This document shows, in pieces, positions 1 to 5,868 of a stretch of 5,868 bases of DNA (positions within the stretch are counted from its first letter, which is position 1; every line of letters begins with the position of its first letter). This stretch comes from DASYUM01 sp036001225 (GTDB taxonomy: Bacteria; Methylomirabilota; Methylomirabilia; Rokubacteriales; DASRDR01). The DNA lies in assembly GCA_036001225.1 (NCBI GenBank), contig DASYUM010000287.1, forward strand, positions 1 to 5,868, written 5' to 3'. The notes beneath the pieces were generated by a model, which saw only the letters and a list, made by a program, of their open reading frames with translations, made no database searches and had not been told where the DNA came from. Made by a program: the position numbers and the translations under genes.

Positions 1-1704
1 CCCTACCGCGGCACCCGCCTTCTCCGGCATCCGATGTACACGAAGGGAACGGCCTTCACCCCGGACGAGCGCTTCGCCTTCGGTCTCGAGGGCCTGCTGC
101 CCGAGGCGGTGAGCACCCTCGAGCAGCAGGAGAGGCGGGCCTACGCGAACATCGCGCGCAAGGAGGATCCGCTCGAGAAGTACATCGGGCTGGCCGCCTT
201 GCAGGACCGCAACGAGCATGTCTTCTACCGGCTCCTCGTCGACCATCCGCACGAGCTGCTGCCCATCGTCTACACGCCGACCGTGGGCCGCGCGTGCCAG
301 GAGTTCAGCCACATCTTCCGGAGGGCGCGGGGCCTCTGGATCACCCCCGCGCATCGGGGACGCATCGACGACGTGCTCGGGAACGCCCCCTTCGACGACG
401 TGCGGCTCATCGTCGTCACCGACAACGAGCGCATCCTCGGCCTCGGCGACCAGGGCGCAGGGGGCATGGGGATCCCCATCGGCAAGCTCGCGCTCTACAC
501 GGCCGCCGCCGGGATCCCACCCTGGCAGACGTTGCCCATAAGCCTCGACGTCGGGACCGACAACCAGGCGCTCCTCGAGGACGACCTTTACCTCGGCTGG
601 CGTTTCCCCCGCTTGCGGGGCCCGGAGTACGACTCCCTGGTCGAGGAGTTCGTCCAGGCCGTCAAGCGCCGCTTTCCGAAGGCGATCCTGCAGTGGGAGG
701 ACTTCAAGAAGGGGAACGCCTTCAAGCTCCTGGACCGTTACCGGCGCGTCGTCCCGTCGTTCAACGACGACATCCAGGGGACGGCCGCCGTGGTCGTCGC
801 GGGGATGATGGCGGGGAGCCGCGCCACCGGGACGGCGCTTCGCGAGCAGCGGGTGGTCATCCTCGGCGCGGGGGCGGCCGGGATCGGCATCGCCCGGCTC
901 GTCCGCGACACCCTGGGGCGCGCGGGCCTCGGAGGCGAGGATCTGGCGCGCGCGACCGCAAACCTCGACCGCCACGGGCTTCTCGTCGACGACCAGCCGA
1001 TCGCCGACGCCTACAAGCGGGACTTCGCCTGGCCGGCGGCGCTGGCCGAGAAGAACGGCCTCGGGCGGGGCGAGCCTCGGGACCTCCTGGCCGTCGTCAG
1101 GGCGGTGAAGCCGACCATGCTCATCGGCACCTCGGGGGAGCCGGGGTCGTTCACGGAGGAGATCGTCCGCGAGATGGCCCGCCACGTCGACTGGCCTCTC
1201 ATCTTCCCCATGTCGAACCCCACGAGCAAGAGCGAGGCCGTGCCCGCGGACGTGATCGCCTGGACGGGCGGCCGGGCCTTCGTGGCCACGGGAAGCCCGT
1301 TCGATCCGGTGCGGTTCGAGGGGCGGACGTTCACCATCGGCCAGGGCAACAACGTCTTCGTCTTCCCGGGCATGGGGCTGGGCGTCCTCGTCTCCGAGGC
1401 CGGTGAGGTCACCGAGGGGCTCTTCGCGGCGGCCGCGGAGGCGCTGGCCGCCGAGGTCCGTGACGAGGACCTCGCGTCGGGGACCCTGTTCCCGCCGATC
1501 CGCGACATCCGCCGGGTCACCGCACGCGTGGCCGAGGCGGTGGTCCGGCAGGCACGGGACCTGTGGATCGGGAAGCCGATCGACGACGCCTCGATTCCAG
1601 GCGCGGTGGCCGCCGCCATGTGGAACCCGGCCTACCCGGCGATGGACCCGGTGCCCCCGCGGGCCGGGGAGCTCGCACCCTCCAGGGCGGAATCCCTCGT
1701 CTAG
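1..1704 (+). CDS. maeA: NAD-type malic enzyme, large (MaeA-like) class; 5' end outside window
   Basis: Oxidative decarboxylation of L-malate to pyruvate and CO2 with reduction of NAD(P)+, in the cytosol, linking the TCA cycle to pyruvate. Numbering from the ATG at 34: catalytic Tyr80 in YTPTVG; DNERILGLGDQGAGGMGIPIGK with the general-base Lys151; metal ligands Glu222-Asp223 (WEDF) and Asp246 (FNDDIQGTA); dinucleotide-binding GAGAAG at 278-283; then SNPTSK, ATGSPFDPV and GQGNN-FVFPG blocks. The order and about 560-residue size match E. coli MaeA and animal enzymes, not the short bacterial type, and no phosphotransacetylase domain follows. At the second-strand cofactor site it reads DRHG (312-315), like the DRFG of E. 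coli NAD-dependent MaeA, so NAD is favoured but not proven. The frame is open to base 1, and the 11 codons before the ATG read RGTRLLRHP-like sequence, which is typical of the family N terminus. The true start is therefore upstream of the window. TAG stop at 1702-1704. Confidence 0.95.
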   Translation, partial: PYRGTRLLRHPMYTKGTAFTPDERFAFGLEGLLPEAVSTLEQQERRAYANIARKEDPLEKYIGLAALQDRNEHVFYRLLVDHPHELLPIVYTPTVGRACQEFSHIFRRARGLWITPAHRGRIDDVLGNAPFDDVRLIVVTDNERILGLGDQGAGGMGIPIGKLALYTAAAGIPPWQTLPISLDVGTDNQALLEDDLYLGWRFPRLRGPEYDSLVEEFVQAVKRRFPKAILQWEDFKKGNAFKLLDRYRRVVPSFNDDIQGTAAVVVAGMMAGSRATGTALREQRVVILGAGAAGIGIARLVRDTLGRAGLGGEDLARATANLDRHGLLVDDQPIADAYKRDFAWPAALAEKNGLGRGEPRDLLAVVRAVKPTMLIGTSGEPGSFTEEIVREMARHVDWPLIFPMSNPTSKSEAVPADVIAWTGGRAFVATGSPFDPVRFEGRTFTIGQGNNVFVFPGMGLGVLVSEAGEVTEGLFAAAAEALAAEVRDEDLASGTLFPPIRDIRRVTARVAEAVVRQARDLWIGKPIDDASIPGAVAAAMWNPAYPAMDPVPPRAGELAPSRAESLV

Positions 1705-1719
1705 GACGCAGCCTCCTCC

Positions 1720-1749
1720 TTGACGCGTGGCCCGAGCCGACGCTACCGT
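1720..1749 (+). promoter_or_regulatory. weak sigma70-like promoter candidate before the permease gene
   Basis: In the 74-bp gap after the malic enzyme stop there is TTGACG (1720-1725), five of six matches to a -35 box. It is followed after 18 bp by TACCGT (1744-1749), only three of six matches to a -10 box. It sits about 30 bp upstream of the permease start, so the position is sensible. The -10 is poor and the match could be chance. Read-through from the malic enzyme gene is the alternative. Confidence 0.2.
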
Positions 1750-1765
1750 CGTGTGTCCCGCCACT

Positions 1766-1773
1766 GGAGGGAG
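1766..1773 (+). promoter_or_regulatory. ribosome binding site that fixes the permease start
   Basis: GGAGGGAG lies 5 nt before the ATG at 1779. It is the reason for choosing that start over the in-frame ATG at 1563, which would run back through the end of the malic enzyme gene and add 72 residues unlike any permease. Confidence 0.75.
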
Positions 1774-1778
1774 ACCGG

Positions 1779-4268
1779 ATGAGCGGCCTGAGGGACGATC
1801 TTCGCCACGCCGGCAGGACGGCGCGACGTCATCGGGGGTTCTCGGCCATGGTGGTCGCGGCGATGGCGCTGGGCATCGGCCTCAACAGCGCCGTCTTCAG
1901 CCTGGTGGACGCGCTCCTCCTGCGGCCGCCCGCGGTCGCCGCTCCAGGGCGGCTGGCGCACGTATACAGCTCGGTGCCCGGCGACCCCTTGAGCCACGCG
2001 CCCATGGCCTTTCCCGACTACGAGAAGGTCCGCGACCGCGCCCGGAGCTTCGCCGGCCTCGCCGCCTACGCCTGGTATCCCCTCGCCCTCGAGCGCGACG
2101 AGGGCTCGGAGCTGGTGCTGGCCGAGCTCGTCACCGGCAACTACTTCGCCACCCTCGGCGTGGCGCCGGCGCTTGGCCGTGTCTTCGGCGGGCTCGAGGA
2201 TGGGCCGGGTGCGGCGAGCCCGGTCGTGGTGCTGAGCAACGACGGCTGGCATCGGCACCTGGCCGGCGCCCCCGACGTCGTCGGTCGCGAGCTGCGGCTG
2301 AACGGCCGCACCTTCACGGTGGTGGGCGTAGCACCCCGCGGCTTCCGCAGCCTGATCCCTGGCCTCGCCCCGGATGTCTGGCTGCCGATCCACGCTGGGG
2401 CCGCGCTCCCGACCGGCATCACGATCGACTTCGGAGGGTGGACCCCGGGGGTCGAGCGCACCGCCGATCGCACGAGCCGCTGGGTGTGGGTCACCGGCCG
2501 CCTCCGGCCGGGCGCGTCGGCCGGGCAGGCCCACGCGGAGGCCGGCGCCCTGGCCGCCGAGCTCGGCCGCGACTTCCCCGCGACGAACGCCCGGCGGGCG
2601 TTCACGGTGGTCGCGGCGCGGGACGTCCGTCTCTCGCCCGTGGTCGACCGGACGCTCTGGGGAGGGTCGCTGCTGCTGATGGGCGTCTTCGCCCTCGGAC
2701 TCCTGCTCGCCTCGGTCAACGTCGCGAGCCTCTTCCTGGCTCGAGCGCTCGGCCGCCGGCACGAGATCACGACCCGTCTGGCCGTCGGCGCGGCCCGGGG
2801 GCGGCTGGTCCGGCAGCTCTTCCTCGAGGGGCTCCTCCTCGCTTTGGCGGGGGGCGGACTCGGGCTCCTGCTCGCGCGTGCCTCGAACGCCTGGTTGGGC
2901 CGCGTCGCTCTCCCGGCGGGGGCGGCGGTGAGCTGGCCGCTGGACCTCGTGCTCGCGCCGGCGCTGGACCTGCGGGTGCTGGGCTTCGCCCTCGCGGCCG
3001 CCGTCCTGACCGCCGTCGTCTTCGCGCTGTTCCCGGCGCTGGAGGCGACGCGGGCCGACCTCGCCGGGATGCTGCGCGAGATCAGGGCCGGCGCGTCCGC
3101 CGGCTCGTCGGGCCGCCACCGCGCGACCCTGGTGGCGGCGCAGGTCGCGGTCTCGGTCGTCCTGCTGAACGGCGCCGGCATCGCGCTGCGGAGCCTGGTC
3201 GACACCACGCGGGTCGACCCCGGGTTCGATCCCGAGCGCGCGGCCGTGGTCACGGTCTCCCCGGACCTGCTGGGCTACCCGGAGCAGGACGCCGAGCGTC
3301 TGTTCGCCCGGCTTCGCCAGCGCGTCTCTTCGCTCCCCGGCGTGCGCTCGACCGCCCTCGCGAGCCACCTGCCCCTGACCTTCGCCATCAACTTCAGCGG
3401 CGGCGTCGCCCCCGCGGGTGGCGACGCGCAGATGCATGGGACGTGGCCGCTCGTCGACTTCGCCAGCGTCGGCCCAGGGTATTTCGAGACCATGCGCATA
3501 CCGCTGATGGCCGGCCGCCCATTCGCAGAGACGGACGACTCGACCGCGCCCCGGGTGGTGATCGTGAACGAGACCCTGGCGCGCCGGTTCTGGCCCGATT
3601 CGCCCGCGCTCGGCCGCCGTCTGAAGGATGGCGCCGAGGTCATCGGCGTCGCCCGGGACGGCAAGTACCGTACCCTGGGGGAGCGGCCACGGCCGTTCCT
3701 CTACACCAGCCTCCGCCAGGACACGCGGGGGACCTGCGCCCTGGTGGTCCGCACGGAAGGCGATCCGCGCCCCCTCCTGGGCGCGATCCGGAACGCGGTG
3801 CGGGAGGTCGATCCGCGAGTGCCGACCGGCCGTCCGCGGCCGCTCGCCGAGGCGGTGGCGGGCGCGCTCCTCCTGCCGCGCGCGGCGGCCGGACTGCTCG
3901 GGTTCTTCGCCGCCCTCGGGCTGCTGCTGGCGGCGGTCGGGATCCTCGGGGTGACCGCCTATCTCGCGAATGCGCGCGTGGGGGAGATCGGTCTGCGCCT
4001 CGCCCTCGGCGCGAGCCGGGGGGCCATCTTGCGCTGGCTCCTGCGGCCGGGACTCGCACCGGTCGCGGTGGGGCTCGGCGTCGGTGCCGGCTTGGCGGTG
4101 AGCGCCGCCTGGGGTCTATCCGGGTTCCTCTCCGGAATCTGGCCGATCGATCTGAAATCGCTCCTCGCTGCCGTGTCGCTGCTCGCGCTCGCCGCCGGTG
4201 GCGCCGGTTTCGTGCCCGCATGGCTCGCGGCAAACCTCGACCCGGCGTCGGCGCTGCGCCGCGAGTGA
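1779..4268 (+). CDS. ADOP-type FtsX/MacB family ABC transporter permease (orphan, duplicated domains)
   Basis: Inner-membrane permease of 829 residues with two copies of the MacB periplasmic plus FtsX unit, the layout of the acidobacterial duplicated orphan permease family. The cytoplasmic N terminus (MSGLRDDLRHAGRTARRHRG) leads into TM1 (about 23-47, ALGIGLNSAVFSLVDALLL). A MacB-like periplasmic domain follows (about 55-285). The first FtsX triple has TM at about 295-320, 347-370 and 398-422. TM5 (about 449-470) opens the second periplasmic domain (about 475-690), and the second FtsX triple lies at about 703-729, 757-782 and 793-817. Both FtsX copies carry the cytoplasmic loop motif (EITTRLAVGAARGRLVRQ; EIGLRLALGASRGAILRW). 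The C terminus LDPASALRRE is a typical family ending. No Walker A ATPase or membrane-fusion protein is seen nearby, so the energy source and substrate are unknown. MacB relatives move peptides, drugs or lipoproteins, or transmit mechanical signals. Co-transcription with the malic enzyme is possible, but I see no functional link. Confidence 0.9.
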   Translation: MSGLRDDLRHAGRTARRHRGFSAMVVAAMALGIGLNSAVFSLVDALLLRPPAVAAPGRLAHVYSSVPGDPLSHAPMAFPDYEKVRDRARSFAGLAAYAWYPLALERDEGSELVLAELVTGNYFATLGVAPALGRVFGGLEDGPGAASPVVVLSNDGWHRHLAGAPDVVGRELRLNGRTFTVVGVAPRGFRSLIPGLAPDVWLPIHAGAALPTGITIDFGGWTPGVERTADRTSRWVWVTGRLRPGASAGQAHAEAGALAAELGRDFPATNARRAFTVVAARDVRLSPVVDRTLWGGSLLLMGVFALGLLLASVNVASLFLARALGRRHEITTRLAVGAARGRLVRQLFLEGLLLALAGGGLGLLLARASNAWLGRVALPAGAAVSWPLDLVLAPALDLRVLGFALAAAVLTAVVFALFPALEATRADLAGMLREIRAGASAGSSGRHRATLVAAQVAVSVVLLNGAGIALRSLVDTTRVDPGFDPERAAVVTVSPDLLGYPEQDAERLFARLRQRVSSLPGVRSTALASHLPLTFAINFSGGVAPAGGDAQMHGTWPLVDFASVGPGYFETMRIPLMAGRPFAETDDSTAPRVVIVNETLARRFWPDSPALGRRLKDGAEVIGVARDGKYRTLGERPRPFLYTSLRQDTRGTCALVVRTEGDPRPLLGAIRNAVREVDPRVPTGRPRPLAEAVAGALLLPRAAAGLLGFFAALGLLLAAVGILGVTAYLANARVGEIGLRLALGASRGAILRWLLRPGLAPVAVGLGVGAGLAVSAAWGLSGFLSGIWPIDLKSLLAAVSLLALAAGGAGFVPAWLAANLDPASALRRE

Positions 4269-4293
4269 GGTCATCCAGCCGCGCCGCGACCTC
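4267..4293. terminator. inverted repeat between convergent genes, weak terminator candidate
   Basis: GAGGTC (4267-4272) and GACCTC (4288-4293) form a perfect 6-bp inverted repeat with a GC-rich 15-nt loop. It occupies almost the whole 30-bp gap (4269-4298) between the permease stop and the rhodanese-like gene stop. No T-tract follows directly on either strand. The nearest pyrimidine-rich run on the plus strand (4308-4322) lies about 15 nt away and codes for the lysine run of the opposite gene. It may serve both converging transcripts, or may be chance. Confidence 0.25.
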
Positions 4294-4298
4294 CGCTC

Positions 4299-4958
4299 TC
4301 AGCAGCCTTCCTTCTTCTTCTTAGGGCGGGCCGACGAAGGGCCGGGGGCGGCAACCGGAGCGTCGACCTTCGGCATCTCGGGCGGCTTCGCGGCGGCGGT
4401 CTGCGGCCCGCCCGTCCGGGGCGAGCCGCCGAAGAAGCGTGCCCGGGCCACCGCGCGGTCGAAGCGCGCTCGCTCCTGAGGCGTCGCGTTCTCCGTGAGG
4501 GCCGGGAACAGGACGTCCTCCTTCCATTGATCGAGGCCGCCCTTCAGGGTGTAGGCGTTCTTGAAGCCTTTGGCCCGCAGGAGCATCCAGGCCTGGGAAG
4601 CGTGGATGCCTCCCTCGGAGTAGAGGACGACCTTCTCGTTCGCCAGGAGGGAGGAATCCGGCAGAGCGGTGAGCGTGAGGTTTTCGGCGGTTGGGACATG
4701 GTACTCGCCATAGTCCATCTCGCTGCGGAGGTCGATCAAGCGGTAGTCCGAGCGGCCGGCTACGATCCACCCGGCGAGCTCGCTCACCGTGACGTGGTCG
4801 CCTTCCCGGTCGATGATGGCGGCCAGCTCCTTGACGTCCAGGGTGACGACGTTGCCGCGGCTGGGTTGCGCGAAGAGGGCGAGCAGGCCGAGAGCCAGCG
4901 CTCCCAGCGCCAGCCTCTGATTCAAGGAGGCGGTCGACCAACTCCATGGGATCGGCAT
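4299..4958 (-). CDS. exported or anchored rhodanese-like protein, active-site Cys replaced by Ser, sole Cys at the C terminus
   Basis: Rhodanese-fold protein of 219 residues, probably handling sulfane sulfur beside a YeeE-type transporter. A hydrophobic N-terminal segment (about 16-30) follows Arg15 and predicts a signal peptide or membrane anchor, so the domain is probably periplasmic. The rhodanese domain spans about 55-150: YRLIDLRSEMDYGEYHVPTA (72-91) is the classic first half, and VVLYSEGGIHASQAW (110-124) is the active-site loop. Ser114 (codon TCC, 4617-4619) stands where the catalytic Cys belongs, so ordinary thiosulfate sulfurtransferase activity is not expected. KGFKNAYTLKGGLDQWK closes the domain. 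Residues 180-211 form a Pro/Ala/Gly-rich linker, followed by KKKKEGC. Cys219, the last residue, is the only cysteine. The ATG is 1 nt after the preceding stop, with AAGGAG 10 nt upstream, so it is last in a three-gene operon. Rhodanese fold: confident. Tail-cysteine role: inference. Confidence 0.87.
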   Translation of the reverse strand: MPIPWSWSTASLNQRLALGALALGLLALFAQPSRGNVVTLDVKELAAIIDREGDHVTVSELAGWIVAGRSDYRLIDLRSEMDYGEYHVPTAENLTLTALPDSSLLANEKVVLYSEGGIHASQAWMLLRAKGFKNAYTLKGGLDQWKEDVLFPALTENATPQERARFDRAVARARFFGGSPRTGGPQTAAAKPPEMPKVDAPVAAPGPSSARPKKKKEGC

Positions 4959-4959
4959 G

Positions 4960-5556
4960 CTAGCCCCTCTCCTTGCCGCCGAACCGGGCTTCGAGCAGCC
5001 CCGCGGCGTAGAAGCCTCCGAGCGCCATCAGCACCACCGCGAACACGACCAGGCCGTAGGGGAGGTGGAGGATCTGGGGGAGCGTCGTCGCCCCCGCGCT
5101 CCCCGCGAGGTACAAGCCGCGCAGCAGGGGAAAGAGCCCCGCGAACGTCAGGGTGCCCGCCACGATTCCCAGCACGTAGACCAGGCCGTCGATCTTTCCG
5201 GTGGCCACCGCGGCCACGGAGGTCCCCGGGCAGTAGCCGCCCACCACGAAGCCCACGCCGAGCAGCAGGCCGCCCACGACCTGGGCCGCCCAGTAGGTGG
5301 GCACGAGGTAGACGAGCGACAGGTCCAGGATCCCCATCCAGGCCAGGTACGTTACGCCCAGCATCGCGGTGACGATGGCGGTGAACATGACCTTGAACAC
5401 GGCGAGGTCGGTCAGGTAGAACTGGGCGACCAGCTTCCGCGCGCTGCCAAAGCCCGCGCGCTCCAGGAAGAACCCGAAGCCGATCCCGATGGCGAAGGCC
5501 ACCAGCAGGCTCGCCTCGTCGCCGAAGAGGCCGTACTTGAAGAGGGGCGCGCTCAT
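4960..5556 (-). CDS. YeeE/YedE-family half-transporter (sulfur compound uptake), second half
   Basis: Inner-membrane protein of 198 residues in the YeeE/YedE (DUF395, Sulf_transp) family, whose characterised member TsuA imports thiosulfate using conserved cysteines. About five hydrophobic segments are visible (roughly 16-34, 54-75, 85-106, 122-143, 168-189). Family blocks are FGFFLERAGFGSARKLVAQF (27-46), followed by FYLTDLAVFKVMFTAIVTAM, and GGYCPGTS (106-113). Cys109 is its only cysteine and is the likely substrate-relay residue. Full-length YeeE proteins are about 350 residues with two similar halves. Here each half is a separate gene, as in PmpA/PmpB pairs, so a heterodimer with the upstream product is likely. 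The start at 5556 gives the classic ATGA 4-nt overlap with the upstream stop, and AGGAGG lies 8 nt before it. Starting at 5562 would leave only 2 nt to that site, and starting at 5610 adds an Arg-rich stretch unlike the family. Substrate (thiosulfate or another sulfur species) is inferred. Confidence 0.88.
   Translation of the reverse strand: MSAPLFKYGLFGDEASLLVAFAIGIGFGFFLERAGFGSARKLVAQFYLTDLAVFKVMFTAIVTAMLGVTYLAWMGILDLSLVYLVPTYWAAQVVGGLLLGVGFVVGGYCPGTSVAAVATGKIDGLVYVLGIVAGTLTFAGLFPLLRGLYLAGSAGATTLPQILHLPYGLVVFAVVLMALGGFYAAGLLEARFGGKERG
4969..4974 (-). promoter_or_regulatory. ribosome binding site of the rhodanese-like gene
   Basis: AAGGAG on the minus strand lies inside the last codons of the upstream YeeE half, 10 nt before the ATG at 4958. 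It supports that start and translational coupling across the 1-nt gap (TAG-C-ATG). Confidence 0.7.
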
Positions 5557-5868
5557 TTCCATTCCCTCCTGAGGAGCCGGGCGACGGCGTAGGCCCCGCC
5601 GAAGACGCACATCATGAAGGCCCAGCTCCCGGCGTTCAGGAGCGCCCCCCCCGTCAGGGCCTGGCCGCTGGTGCAGCCGCGGGCGAGATCGGCCCCGATC
5701 GCCATCAGCATCCCCCCGACGAAGGCCAGCATCAGGCGCGCCCCGTTCGACACCCGCGGCCCCTTCTCGATCACCCGCTTCACACGGCCCGCCAGCAGGC
5801 CCGAAAGGAGCGCGCCCGCGAAGACACCCATCACCTCGAACACGAGCCAGGCCTTGAGCGGATGCGTC
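5553..5868 (-). CDS. YeeE/YedE-family half-transporter, first half; 5' end outside window
   Basis: C-terminal 104 residues of an inner-membrane YeeE/YedE-family protein. The frame is open to the right edge and reads THPLKAWLVFEVMGVFAGAL before any convincing start. The GTG at 5843 falls inside a hydrophobic segment, so the real start lies beyond the window. Visible are a membrane segment (about 7-27 of the fragment), a basic loop (RVKRVIEKGPRVS), a second segment (44-60, LMLAFVGGMLMAIGAD) running into the family signature ARGCTSGQALTGGA (62-75), and a last segment (82-98). Cys65 of RGCTSGQ is the counterpart of the GYCPGTS cysteine in the next gene and is expected to line the sulfur-substrate path. 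A second cysteine is at 87. The stop overlaps the next start (ATGA), which implies coupled translation and a heterodimeric transporter. The basic tail LLRREWK fits a cytoplasmic end. Confidence 0.87.
   Translation of the reverse strand, partial: THPLKAWLVFEVMGVFAGALLSGLLAGRVKRVIEKGPRVSNGARLMLAFVGGMLMAIGADLARGCTSGQALTGGALLNAGSWAFMMCVFGGAYAVARLLRREWK
5565..5570 (-). promoter_or_regulatory. ribosome binding site that fixes the start of the second YeeE half
   Basis: AGGAGG on the minus strand is 8 nt from the ATG at 5556 and only 2 nt from the ATG at 5562, so it favours the 5556 start. It lies within the end of the upstream coding region. Confidence 0.7.

Noticed and set aside
294..1406. 370-residue plus-strand frame inside the malic enzyme
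   Set aside because: Arg/His/Pro-rich shadow of the malic enzyme, whose own frame holds every family motif.
1563..1778. Upstream ATG extending the permease by 72 residues
   Set aside because: It would overlap the conserved end of the malic enzyme, and the added residues do not resemble any permease. The ATG at 1779 has a good ribosome binding site and begins with a typical family N terminus.
1743..3437. 564-residue minus-strand open frame opposite the permease gene
   Set aside because: The product is a low-complexity Arg/Gly/Glu/Ala-rich sequence with no fold or family motif, typical of the antisense of GC-rich coding DNA. The plus strand carries a clear full-length permease.
4299..4304. 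TGC-TGA end of the rhodanese-like gene as a possible selenocysteine codon (…GCU)
   Set aside because: A Gly-Cys-TGA ending invites the idea. However, read-through gives an Arg-rich stretch that runs into the antisense of the permease gene, and I see no convincing SECIS-like hairpin just after the TGA. A plain stop is the simpler reading.
4311..4322. (CTT)4 trinucleotide repeat
   Set aside because: It simply encodes the four lysines (AAG x4) of the rhodanese-like tail, and is too short to argue for phase variation because unit changes keep the frame.
1727..4324. 865-residue plus-strand frame overlapping the permease
   Set aside because: Arg/Pro/Gly-rich shadow of the true frame with no recognisable motif, and it runs through the permease in another frame.
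4527..5372. 281-residue plus-strand frame opposite the rhodanese-like and YeeE genes
   Set aside because: It is antisense to two well-supported genes, and its second half is Arg/Pro/Ser low-complexity sequence.

Overview
The window is GC-rich (roughly 70% by eye), gene-dense DNA from a bacterium. It holds five genes: two on the plus strand (left) converging on three on the minus strand (right). The long overlapping reading frames on the opposite strands are what high GC content produces and are not annotated. The taxonomic hint is indirect. The large FtsX/MacB-type permease has the layout of the 'acidobacterial duplicated orphan permease' (ADOP) family. With the high GC and the split YeeE pair, this suggests Acidobacteriota or a similar GC-rich soil or sediment lineage. 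No rRNA or other marker is present to settle it.

Left, plus strand (1-1704): an NAD-type malic enzyme of the large, MaeA/eukaryote-like class. Its 5' end lies outside the window, because the frame is open to base 1 and the residues before the first ATG look like family sequence. After 74 bp comes the ADOP-type permease (1779-4268). No ABC ATPase accompanies it here.

Right, minus strand (5868 down to 4299): a tightly packed operon. It has two half-size YeeE/YedE-family membrane proteins (the first truncated by the window edge) and an exported or membrane-anchored rhodanese-like protein. The two YeeE halves overlap by 4 nt (ATGA), and the rhodanese gene starts 1 nt after the second half stops. 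The two halves probably form one sulfur-compound transporter (YeeE/TsuA or PmpAB-like), with the rhodanese-like protein as a sulfur-handling partner.

The most interesting element is the rhodanese-like protein. The catalytic cysteine is replaced by serine (Ser114). The only cysteine in the whole 219-residue protein is the very last residue, at the end of a Pro/Ala-rich linker and a four-lysine stretch. I propose, as inference, that this tail cysteine is a swinging sulfur (persulfide) carrier or docking thiol working with the adjacent transporter.

The 30 bp between the converging operons holds a 6-bp inverted repeat, a weak terminator candidate. I saw no tRNA, rRNA, CRISPR, insertion sequence or phage signal. 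No gap longer than 300 bases lacks a gene.
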